Source of the DNA: Nocardioides sp.
GTDB lineage: Bacteria; Actinomycetota; Actinomycetes; Propionibacteriales; Nocardioidaceae
Direction of reading: 5' to 3'
Assembly: GCF_025965415.1 (NCBI RefSeq)
Contig: NZ_JAOPWY010000041.1
Span: 1-34,453 of the forward strand
DNA: 34,453 nucleotides
Within the stretch, counting starts at the first letter, position 1, and every line of letters starts with the position of its first letter. Below are positions 14,110 to 20,971 of this stretch, piece after piece. Both the position numbers and the translations under genes were made by a program. Under the pieces are notes generated by a model. It made no database searches. It worked only from the letters and a program-made list of their open reading frames with translations, and was not told the origin of the DNA.

Positions 14110-14191
14110 GATCGTGGAGCTCTGGTGCCGACATGCGGCACCAGAGCTCCACGATCTGGTTGCAATCCCCGGTTACCCGGGGATTGCAACC
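14110..14191. repeat. Compound palindromic repeat, copy 1 (both hairpins)
   Basis: Hairpin A: arms 14110-14130 and 14136-14156 are exact 21-bp reverse complements (left arm starts GATCGTGGAGCTCTGG), loop five bases. Hairpin B: arms 14158-14172 and 14177-14191 are exact 15-bp reverse complements (left arm GGTTGCAATCCCCGG), loop TTAC. The two stand one base apart. Related elements occur at 32224-32270 (A only) and 33286-33370 (A and B). This copy is the most perfect of the three and lies between two genes transcribed leftwards. Confidence 0.92.
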
Positions 14192-14223
14192 GACATACCA
14201 GCCCCCACCGCCACAAATGCGCC

Positions 14224-14296
14224 GAGGGGCGGGCCACCAGGCCCGCCCCTCAGCTTCCCCTTGGTTCCACCAGCCGGGGTCGAAGCGGCTGGTGGA
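14224..14296 (-). terminator. Two further hairpins behind the LysM gene
   Basis: Arms 14224-14235 and 14240-14251 are a perfect 12-bp G/C stem with loop ACCA. Arms 14266-14275 and 14287-14296 are a perfect 10-bp stem. The second ends ten bases from the LysM stop codon (14306). Together they make a likely terminator for that gene. Neither is part of the dispersed repeat family. Confidence 0.6.
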
Positions 14297-14305
14297 GACC
14301 TCACG

Positions 14306-14671
14306 TCAGTCGGAGACGACTGGAACGCGGAGCTTCTGGCCGGCCTGCAGGCCGGCGGACTCGAGCGCGTTGAGGCGCTCGATCTGGGTCATCACCGAGC
14401 GGACCTCGCCGTCGGTGGCGATCTCGCTGGCGATCCCCCACAGGGTGTCGCCGGGCGCGACCTGGACGATCTCGGTCGGGATCTGCTCACCGGCCGAGTC
14501 GGTGCCGACGGCGCCGCCGGCGAGCATGAAGGCGACCGCGAGGACCAGGAACAGCGAGGTCACGAAGACCACGAGCCGGCCGCGTCGGGTCAGCCGCACG
14601 CTGGAGCGCCGGACGGCCGCGGCGGCGGCAGTGTCGAACGAGAAGCTGGGGGCAAGGCTGAGGGTGCTCAT
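14306..14671 (-). CDS. LysM-domain membrane protein, probable SOS-induced division inhibitor (YneA-like)
   Basis: A 121-residue protein. Residues 1-30 are cytosolic and basic (SSVRLTRRGR). Residues about 33-55 form a membrane helix (LVVFVTSLFLVLAVAFMLAG). Residues about 66-119 are one LysM domain (VQVAPGDTLWGIASE, ending GQKLRVPVV) that binds peptidoglycan outside the cell. Small one-helix LysM proteins near lexA (YneA in Bacillus, related proteins in actinobacteria) halt cell division during the SOS response. Three LexA boxes lie 107-174 bases upstream of the start, which supports this role strongly. lexA itself is one gene further on, beyond an SDR gene. Confidence 0.88.
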   Translation of the reverse strand: MSTLSLAPSFSFDTAAAAAVRRSSVRLTRRGRLVVFVTSLFLVLAVAFMLAGGAVGTDSAGEQIPTEIVQVAPGDTLWGIASEIATDGEVRSVMTQIERLNALESAGLQAGQKLRVPVVSD

Positions 14672-14777
14672 GGTGGCCTCCTGGGGAAGTTCAGCCGGTC
14701 GTGGTGCTCGAAGGACTGTCTAGTCGGAGCCACCGACAGTGGGTCTGGATCTGCGTCGGTGTCGATCAGACGTTCGA

Positions 14778-14845
14778 TCGAACATGTGTACGACGTTAGA
14801 GCACGTGTTCGAACGACACAAGCATCCGGTCGAACAATTGTTCGG
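14778..14845. promoter_or_regulatory. Three LexA (SOS) boxes upstream of the LysM gene
   Basis: Against TCGAAC-N4-GTTCGA: box 1 at 14778-14793 (TCGAACATGTGTACGA, one mismatch); box 2 at 14797-14812 (TAGAGCACGTGTTCGA, right half perfect); box 3 at 14830-14845 (TCGAACAATTGTTCGG, one mismatch). They lie between the divergent flank of the LysM gene (start 14671) and the SDR stop (14867). Multiple boxes suggest tight, graded repression. Confidence 0.85.
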
Positions 14846-14866
14846 CGTGTCGACCAGGCTCCCGGA

Positions 14867-15661
14867 TCACCGCCGACGCATCGCCCGACGGCCCTGCGCG
14901 GCGAAGAGGCCGGCCGCGTGCTGCATCACGCCGGGCGCCAGCGCCGACGTACGCACCACTCCCCCGCGCCAGGTCGGCAGCGCCCGGACCACGCGCCGCG
15001 ACCCCACCAGGGAGACGGCTGCCTCGGCCACCTCGGCGACGCTGAGGATCGCGCCACCGGAGTGCACGAGCTGCGCCCCCAGGCCGGTCGGGTCCTGGGC
15101 GGCGAGCATCGCGGTGTCGGCCCCGTCGGGGCACAGCGCGTGGACCCGCACCCCGCGCGGGGTCTCGGCGTGGACCGACGCGCTCAGGGACACGACCGCG
15201 GCCTTCGTGGCGGCGTACACGCTGTCGCCCGGTACCGGTCCCAGCCCGGCGATCGAGGCGACGTTGACCACGTCTCCCCCGGCCGGCCCGAACGCGGCGA
15301 GCGCGGCGCGGGTCCCCCAGAGGGTGCCGAGGAGGTTGACCTCGACGAGGCGGCGTACCTGCTCGTCACCGAGGGCCGCCAGCGTGCCGTCGTCACCGAC
15401 GCCGGCGTTGTTGAACCATGCCGTCACCACACCGTGCCGCGACGCCTCCTCGGCGACGACGTGGTGCGCATCAGGATCGCGTACGTCGTGCGCGAGGCCG
15501 GCGGCAGCGCCGATCTCCGCGGCGGTCGCGGCGGCGGCTGCTCCGTCGATGTCGCCGACCACGACCCGGTGGCCGCGCGCGACCATCAGCTCCGCGATCC
15601 CCCGGCCGATCCCACGCGCCCCACCCGTCACGACGCAGGAGCTGTCCACGCTCGATGTCAT
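14867..15661 (-). CDS. Short-chain dehydrogenase/reductase
   Basis: A 264-residue oxidoreductase of the classical SDR fold from ATG 15661. Cofactor motif TGGARGIGRG is near the N-terminus, and Asp in VVVGDIDG favours NAD over NADP. NNAGVG supports the core. The catalytic set is VASIAG (Ser) with YAATK (Tyr and Lys). The substrate is unknown. A longer frame to 15736 would run through the LexA box and is rejected. It is divergent from lexA and shares the promoter region with it, so it may be weakly SOS-linked. Confidence 0.93.
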   Translation of the reverse strand: MTSSVDSSCVVTGGARGIGRGIAELMVARGHRVVVGDIDGAAAAATAAEIGAAAGLAHDVRDPDAHHVVAEEASRHGVVTAWFNNAGVGDDGTLAALGDEQVRRLVEVNLLGTLWGTRAALAAFGPAGGDVVNVASIAGLGPVPGDSVYAATKAAVVSLSASVHAETPRGVRVHALCPDGADTAMLAAQDPTGLGAQLVHSGGAILSVAEVAEAAVSLVGSRRVVRALPTWRGGVVRTSALAPGVMQHAAGLFAAQGRRAMRRR

Positions 15662-15687
15662 GCGGCGGAGGCTAGCGACACGCGGCT

Positions 15688-15703
15688 TCGAACAGGTGTT
15701 TGA
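15688..15703. promoter_or_regulatory. LexA box of the lexA/SDR promoter region
   Basis: TCGAACAGGTGTTTGA matches TCGAAC-N4-GTTCGA at all but one position. It lies 103-119 bases upstream of the lexA ATG and 27 bases upstream of the SDR ATG, so it may repress both. Autoregulation of lexA is the expected role. Confidence 0.85.
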
Positions 15704-15806
15704 TCCAGAGGTGTCGCGAGGGCTACGGTGAACCACCAGCCACCCTCACCCACCCGGATTCTCGGGCCAGTCACGGGGGCGGCAACCGCGTCGGGAGGAC
15801 CCCAGC

Positions 15807-16541
15807 ATGGCCACGTCAGGCAAGAAGTCAGACGACAAGAACGTCATCGAGATGCCCGACGGCCCCCCGGACGCCACCGGCCTGACCCCGCGCCAGCAGC
15901 GCGTGCTCGCCACCATCAAGGGCTCCATCGAGACCAAGGGCTACCCGCCCTCGATGCGCGAGATCGGCCAGGCCGTCGGCCTCACGTCGTCCTCCAGCGT
16001 CGCTCACCAGCTGCGCGTGCTCGAGGGCAAGGGCTTCCTCAAGCGCGACCCCAACCGGCCCCGCGCCCTCGAGGTGTTCCTGCCCGAGGTGATGGCGGCA
16101 CGCCGGTCGATGTCCAGCGGCGAGGAGTCCAGCGTCGACGAGACCGGCATCGGCGACGTCGTCCCGACCGCGGTCAACATCCCGGTCGTCGGCCGGATCG
16201 CCGCCGGTGGCCCGATCCTCGCCGAGGAGCAGGTCACCGACGTCTTCCCGCTGCCCAAGCAGCTCGTCGGCGACGGCACCCTCTTCCTCCTCGAGGTCTC
16301 CGGCGACTCGATGATCGATGCCGCGATCTGCAACGGCGACTACGTCGTGATCCGTCAGGAGCAGACCGCCACCAACGGCCAGATCGTCGCCGCGCTGATC
16401 GAGGGCGAGGCGACCGTCAAGACCTTCCAGCGCAAGGACGGCCACGTGTGGCTGCTGCCGCACAACGACGCCTACGACCCGATCCCCGGTGACAACGCCA
16501 CCATCCTCGGCGTCGTCACCGCGGTGCTGCGCAGCCTCTGA
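15807..16541 (+). CDS. lexA: SOS repressor LexA
   Basis: A 244-residue repressor of the SOS regulon. The winged HTH covers residues about 26-90 ([20 protein letters not shown], then [20 protein letters not shown]). The cleavage site is Ala133-Gly134 (RIAAGGP). The peptidase S24 dyad is Ser168 (SGDSM) and Lys205 (ATVKTF). The acidic N-terminal extension and the insert near 100-118 are normal for actinobacteria. GGAGG precedes the ATG by eight bases. RecA-induced self-cleavage would release the LysM gene and lexA itself, both of which carry LexA boxes here. Confidence 0.98.
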   Translation: MATSGKKSDDKNVIEMPDGPPDATGLTPRQQRVLATIKGSIETKGYPPSMREIGQAVGLTSSSSVAHQLRVLEGKGFLKRDPNRPRALEVFLPEVMAARRSMSSGEESSVDETGIGDVVPTAVNIPVVGRIAAGGPILAEEQVTDVFPLPKQLVGDGTLFLLEVSGDSMIDAAICNGDYVVIRQEQTATNGQIVAALIEGEATVKTFQRKDGHVWLLPHNDAYDPIPGDNATILGVVTAVLRSL

Positions 16542-16548
16542 GCCCGGG

Positions 16549-16588
16549 TTTCGACACGGGCGCTGCGCGCCCTGCTCAACCAGCGGGG
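16549..16588. repeat. Candidate dispersed repeat/hairpin after lexA
   Basis: TTTCGACACGGGCGCTGCGC and the following CTCAACCAGCGG resemble a short repeat I associate with Nocardioides-type genomes, centred on the palindrome GGGCGC-TGC-GCGCCC (16558-16572). Only one copy is present in this window, so its repeat status rests on memory. It may serve as the lexA terminator. Confidence 0.35.
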
Positions 16589-16625
16589 CGGAGGGCGTTG
16601 ATCGCCTCACCACCCGCGCGACACC

Positions 16626-17852
16626 ATGGCTGTCATGACCGACATCCAGCAGTCCTATGACTACGTCATCGTGGGCGGCGGCGTCGCCGCGGCCAGTGCC
16701 GTCACGGGCATCCGCTCCAGCGACGACAGCGGCACCGTCGCGGTGATCGGCTCCGAGCCCGACAAGCCGGTCTACCGGCCGGCCCTGTCGAAGGACCTCT
16801 GGCTCAAGGACGACGCCACCCTCGCGGGCAGCTCGCTGGCCGGCGACCTCGACGACGACGACCACGTCGACCTCGTCACCGACACGACGGTGACCGCGAT
16901 CGACCCGGACGCCCACGTCGTACGCCTCGCCGACGGCACCGCGGTCACCTACGGCAAGCTCCTGTTGGCCACCGGCGCCGAGCCCCGCACGCTGTCGGTC
17001 GACCCCGGGCCGCGCGTCGTCTACTACCGCACCGCCGCCGACTACCAGCGCCTGCGCGGCCTCGTCGGCGCGGACAGCCACGTGGTCGTGGTCGGTGGTG
17101 GCTACATCGGCTCGGAGCTCGCCTCCGCGCTCGTGCAGAACGACGTCGCGGTCACGCTGGTGCTCGACCTCGAGGACGTGCAGGAGCAGATGTTCCCGCG
17201 CGCCCTGGCCGCCAGCCTCACCAAGGCCTTCGCCGACCGCGGCGTCACCGTCGTGCACGGCTCGGTCGCCGGCGGCGAGGAGACGGGCGACGGTGTCCGC
17301 ATCCGCCTCGACGACGGCACCGACATCACCGCCGACGCCGCCGTGATCGGGGTCGGCGTGCTGCCGCGCACCGGCCTCGCGGAGGCCGCGGGCCTCGACG
17401 TGGACAACGGCATCGTCGTCGACGAGCACCTGCGCACCAGTGCCCCCGACGTGTACGCCGCAGGCGACGTCGCGTCGTACCCCGACGCGCTGCTCGGCCG
17501 CCGCCGGGTCGAGCACGTCGACCAGGCGGAGAAGTCGGGCGAGCACGCCGGCAGGGCGATGGCGGGCTCCGGGGACACCTACGACTACACCCCGTTCTTC
17601 TGGTCCGACATCCTCGACGCCGGATACGAGGTGGTCGGCGAGACCAGCAGCGCGCTCGACATGGTCGAGGACTGGAAGGACGGGCAGGTCGGCACGGGTG
17701 TCGTCTACTACCTCAGGGCCGGCCAGGTCCGCGGCGTGCTGCTGTGGAACGTCTGGGACAGCGTCGACAAGGCGCGCGAGCTGATCGCGGAGACGGCCGA
17801 GGAGCCGGTGTCCGACCCGGAGACGCTGCGGGGACGCATCCCGTTCGAGTGA
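16626..17852 (+). CDS. FAD-dependent ferredoxin/rubredoxin reductase-type oxidoreductase
   Basis: A 408-residue flavoprotein. The FAD-binding fold has YVIVGGGVAAASA at the N-terminus. The NAD(P)-binding fold starts with HVVVVGGGYIGSELASAL near residue 155. The second FAD motif is VYAAGDVAS near residue 278. The C-terminal 100 residues are the reductase C domain. Such enzymes pass electrons from NAD(P)H to ferredoxin or rubredoxin, often for P450 or dioxygenase partners, none of which is adjacent. Met4 (16635) is an alternative start. The gene is stand-alone, followed by a sulfotransferase gene 40 bases on. Confidence 0.92.
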   Translation: MAVMTDIQQSYDYVIVGGGVAAASAVTGIRSSDDSGTVAVIGSEPDKPVYRPALSKDLWLKDDATLAGSSLAGDLDDDDHVDLVTDTTVTAIDPDAHVVRLADGTAVTYGKLLLATGAEPRTLSVDPGPRVVYYRTAADYQRLRGLVGADSHVVVVGGGYIGSELASALVQNDVAVTLVLDLEDVQEQMFPRALAASLTKAFADRGVTVVHGSVAGGEETGDGVRIRLDDGTDITADAAVIGVGVLPRTGLAEAAGLDVDNGIVVDEHLRTSAPDVYAAGDVASYPDALLGRRRVEHVDQAEKSGEHAGRAMAGSGDTYDYTPFFWSDILDAGYEVVGETSSALDMVEDWKDGQVGTGVVYYLRAGQVRGVLLWNVWDSVDKARELIAETAEEPVSDPETLRGRIPFE

Positions 17853-17892
17853 CCTCGACCAACGCGGGCCGGTCCGCGATAGCCTCGCCGCG

Positions 17893-18603
17893 ATGTCCAG
17901 CCCAGACCCCGAGGTGTTCCGCACCCGACCCGGCAACCGCCGTCGGCTGACGCCGGCCGCGCAGGAGACCGTGGACCGGTTGGCCCTGGCGGGCGAGGCG
18001 TCCGGCTGGCTCAGCCCCCTGGCGTACAACCTGACGATCAGCCACAGCCACCGGTTCGTCTGGTACCGCGTGGCCAAGGTCGCGACGCGGACGATCCGCC
18101 ACCACTGCGAGACGTACGGCGTCAGCCTCGACGTCGACCACGCGATGCGGGTGCGCTACCCGCTGGCCGCGTTCGACGACTACTTCACCTTCGGCTTCGT
18201 CCGTGACCCCCTGGACCGCTTCGTCTCGGCGTGGCACGACAAGGTCGTCAACGCCAACTACTACGACTTCGATCCGGCGACCCACGAGCGGATGCAGGTG
18301 GTCGAGGAGTTCGCGCGCTGGACCGCGACCCACGACCTGTCGGCGGTGCCCGGCACCGACCAGCACCTCACGCTGCAGAGCCGGATGATCGACCTCAACC
18401 GCGTGGACTTCGTCGGCCGGCTCGAGACCTTCGACCGCGACTTCGCCGAGGTGTGCGAGCGGATCGGGGCACCGACGGTGCCGACGGCCCCGCAGAACCA
18501 GACCGCACCCGGCGGCCGTGACCGCCAGGTCTCCGACGAGCTGCGTGGGCTGGTGGCGACGATGTACCGCCGCGACTACCAGGTCTTCGGCTACGCCGCC
18601 TGA
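17893..18603 (+). CDS. Sulfotransferase family 2-like protein
   Basis: A 236-residue protein. RFVWYRVAKVATRTIRHHC (about residues 53-71) is the 5'-phosphosulfate-binding loop of carbohydrate-type sulfotransferases, with Lys in place of the usual P-loop. FTFGFVRDPLDRFVSAWHD (about 97-115) is the 3'-phosphate-binding motif. Family members move sulfate from PAPS to sugars or other hydroxyls; the acceptor is unknown. There is no signal peptide. TAGCCT ends seven bases before the ATG and there is no Shine-Dalgarno, so it is probably leaderless. The last 13 bases overlap the convergent dinG gene. Confidence 0.85.
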   Translation: MSSPDPEVFRTRPGNRRRLTPAAQETVDRLALAGEASGWLSPLAYNLTISHSHRFVWYRVAKVATRTIRHHCETYGVSLDVDHAMRVRYPLAAFDDYFTFGFVRDPLDRFVSAWHDKVVNANYYDFDPATHERMQVVEEFARWTATHDLSAVPGTDQHLTLQSRMIDLNRVDFVGRLETFDRDFAEVCERIGAPTVPTAPQNQTAPGGRDRQVSDELRGLVATMYRRDYQVFGYAA

Positions 18604-20588
18604 CCCAGCCTCTTGAGGGCCGAGCGCACCAGGGCGGGGTCGGTCGTCGACCACATCGGCGGCAGCGACGCCTTGAGGAACCGGCCGTAGCGGGCCGTCT
18701 CGAGCCGCGGGTCGAGCACCGCGACGATGCCGCGGTCGGTCGTCGTCCGGATCAGGCGGCCTGCCCCCTGGGCCAGGAGCAGCGCGGCGTGGGTGGCGGA
18801 CACCTCCATGAAGCCGTTGCCACCGGCCCTGTCCGCCGCCTTCGCGCGCGCCGACATGAGTGGATCGTCGGGACGCGGGAACGGGATCCGGTCGATGATC
18901 ACCAGCTGGCAGGTGTCGCCGGGGACGTCGAGGCCCTGCCACAGCGACAGCGTGCCGAACAGGCAGGTGTGGGGGTCCTCGACGAACTGCTTGGCCAGCT
19001 CGGGCAGCTGGGCGTCGCCCTGCGCGAGGGTGGTGAGGTGCGGCAGGCGGGCGCGCACCGCCTCGGCCGCCGTCTCCGCCGCCCGGCGGGACGAGAACAG
19101 GCCGAGCGTGCGTCCGTCGAGGGCGTCGACGAGGTCGCAGATCTCGTCGAGCTGGGCCGGTCCGAGGCCGTCGCGGCCGGGCTGTGGCAGGTGGCGGGCG
19201 ACGTAGAGGATGGACTGCTGGCCGTAGTCGAAGGGCGAGCCGACGTCGATGCCCTTCCACGGCAGCGCCGTCTCGTCGTCGGTGGTCGCGATCAGGGAGC
19301 CGACGCGCTCGGTGGGCTTGAGGCCGAGCGTCGTCGCGACCGCGCCGAAGTCGCCGCCGAGCATGAGGGTGGCGCTGGTGAAGACGACCGTCTTGTCGGT
19401 GAGCAGCTTGTCGCGCATCGGGCCCCACACCTGGAGCGGGGCGACGTGCAACCGGGCCGGGAAGCGGTCGCGGGCCTCACCCAGCCACAGCACGTCGGCC
19501 TGGGAGCCGGCGGCCATCCGCTCGGCGTTGACGAAGACCTCCTGCACCATGCCCTTGGCCTGGGTGCGGCCGGCATCGCCCTCGGCCTCGCCGCCGGACT
19601 CACGTGGGAAGGCGGAGAGACAGGCGCGGGCGGCGTCGCGGACCAGCACCAGCGCGTCGGACAGGTGGGTGGGGATCGCGTCGATGCGACCGGGCGCGAT
19701 CGCCTCGAAGGCCTCGGCCAGCTGTCCGGCGGCGTCCTCGAGGTCGCCGGCAGGGTCGCCGTCGGTGTCGGCCGTCCAGCGCGCCGCACGGCGGGCCGCG
19801 CGCTCGATGTCGGGGGCGGCGAGCTCGTCGGTCGCGGCCTGGGTGACCCGCGCGGTGAGCTCGTGGGCCTCGTCGATCACGACGGTGTCGTAGTCGGGGA
19901 TCATCGGCACGTCCTCGATCGCGTCGATCGCGAGGAGGGAGTGGTTGGTGACGATCAGGTGGCTGCGCTGGGCCTTCTCGCGCGCCAACTCGGCGAAGCA
20001 CTCGGCTCCGAACGGGCACTTGGCGGCCCCGAGGCACTCGCGGTGGTTGACCGAGACCTGCCGCCACTCGCGATCGGTGTGGCGCGGGGCGTTGTCGCGC
20101 TCGCCGCTGGCGCCCTGCTCGGTCTCCTCCTCCGCCCACGCGCGCAGCTCGAGGACCTTCTCGGCCATCGAGCCCGTCGGCACGTCGACCAGGGTGCCCT
20201 GGTCGTCGGGGACGCCGGCGCGGATGCGGTGGAGGCAGGCGTAGTTGGAGCGGCCCTTGAGGACGGCGTACGACGTGTCGACACCGGGCACGTCCTTGAC
20301 CGCCTCGACCAGCCGGGGCAGGTCGCGCTCGACGAGCTGGTGCTGGAGGGCGAGGGTCGCGGTGGCGACGACGACGCGCTTGTCGTGGAGCATGGCCGGG
20401 ACGAGGTAGCCCAGCGACTTGCCGGTGCCGGTGCCTGCCTGCACGAGCAGGTGGCGGCCCTCCGACATCGCTTCGGCGACCTCGTCGGCCATGTGCACCT
20501 GGCCGTCGCGCTGCTGCCCGCCGAGGGCCTCGACCGCCTGCGCCAGCACCTCGGCGGTGGGGGTGGTGGCGGTGTCGGTCGCGGGCAC
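18591..20588 (-). CDS. dinG: DinG/Rad3-family ATP-dependent DNA helicase
   Basis: A 665-residue superfamily-2 helicase of the XPD/DinG type. Walker A is QAGTGTGKSLGY with Lys57. The DEAH box is VVIDEAHEL near residue 235. Between them, cysteines in NYACLHRIR, ECLGAAKCPFGAECF can bind a 4Fe-4S cluster. The C-terminal helicase lobe ends with ATHAALLLAQGAGRLIRTTT (motif VI, Gln and Arg). DinG unwinds R-loops and D-loops and acts with the SOS response in other bacteria. No LexA box is visible just upstream of this start, so SOS control is not shown. The long antisense frames are shadows. Confidence 0.95.
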   Translation of the reverse strand: MPATDTATTPTAEVLAQAVEALGGQQRDGQVHMADEVAEAMSEGRHLLVQAGTGTGKSLGYLVPAMLHDKRVVVATATLALQHQLVERDLPRLVEAVKDVPGVDTSYAVLKGRSNYACLHRIRAGVPDDQGTLVDVPTGSMAEKVLELRAWAEEETEQGASGERDNAPRHTDREWRQVSVNHRECLGAAKCPFGAECFAELAREKAQRSHLIVTNHSLLAIDAIEDVPMIPDYDTVVIDEAHELTARVTQAATDELAAPDIERAARRAARWTADTDGDPAGDLEDAAGQLAEAFEAIAPGRIDAIPTHLSDALVLVRDAARACLSAFPRESGGEAEGDAGRTQAKGMVQEVFVNAERMAAGSQADVLWLGEARDRFPARLHVAPLQVWGPMRDKLLTDKTVVFTSATLMLGGDFGAVATTLGLKPTERVGSLIATTDDETALPWKGIDVGSPFDYGQQSILYVARHLPQPGRDGLGPAQLDEICDLVDALDGRTLGLFSSRRAAETAAEAVRARLPHLTTLAQGDAQLPELAKQFVEDPHTCLFGTLSLWQGLDVPGDTCQLVIIDRIPFPRPDDPLMSARAKAADRAGGNGFMEVSATHAALLLAQGAGRLIRTTTDRGIVAVLDPRLETARYGRFLKASLPPMWSTTDPALVRSALKRLGQAA

Positions 20589-20649
20589 CAGAGAACCCTA
20601 CGGGGCGGCGCCGACACCACGTCGTACGCCATCCACAACGCGCCGCGGG

Positions 20650-20778
20650 TCAGTGCTTCTTGCGGCCGATCTGACGCTCGATGCGGCGCTCGGGCTGGCC
20701 GAGGACCTTGGCCAGGATCTTCACCCGGTAGCGGTAGGCCACGACACCGAGGACGACGATCAGCAGGATCCAGAGCAT
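20650..20778 (-). CDS. 42-residue single-pass membrane protein
   Basis: From ATG 20778 the frame reads MLWILLIVVLGVVAYRYRVK and ends ERRIERQIGRKKH. It is a short membrane helix with the N-terminus at or across the membrane and a strongly basic cytosolic tail. Codon third positions are almost all G or C, as in real genes here. It lies 61 bases upstream of dinG on the same strand. Function unknown; similar tiny proteins are usually missed by gene callers. Confidence 0.65.
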   Translation of the reverse strand: MLWILLIVVLGVVAYRYRVKILAKVLGQPERRIERQIGRKKH

Positions 20779-20828
20779 GGGTCGAGCCTACGCCCCCGGT
20801 GGCAAGTGGGAGGTCGAGAAGCGCGACC

Positions 20829-20925
20829 CACCAACTGACCGGTTGGCGACGTGGGGGCCTCCCAGGGGCGCATCGGACCTACCCAACCCGCCAACTCACG
20901 AGTTAGCGCACCAACTGGTGAGTTG
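20829..20925. repeat. Array of three CCAACT/AGTTGG inverted repeats
   Basis: Repeat 1 at 20829-20844: CCAAC-TGACCG-GTTGG. Repeat 2 at 20888-20907: CGC(C)AACTC-AC-GAGTT(A)GCG. Repeat 3 at 20910-20925: CCAACT-GGTG-AGTTGG. They stand between the secDF stop (20972) and the small membrane gene (20778), upstream of that gene and dinG. They may be regulator sites or a small palindromic repeat family. About 190 bases here hold no gene. Confidence 0.6.
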
Positions 20926-20971
20926 GCGACCGCCGGCGGGGCGACGGCAGCCCGGCGGAGAAGGCGAGGCC

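Noticed and set aside
15828..18077. 749-codon open frame antisense to lexA and the flavoprotein gene
   Set aside because: Crosses two well-supported genes and has no recognisable domain.
18789..20906. 705-codon open frame opposite dinG
   Set aside because: Same shadow pattern; dinG has every helicase motif on the other strand.
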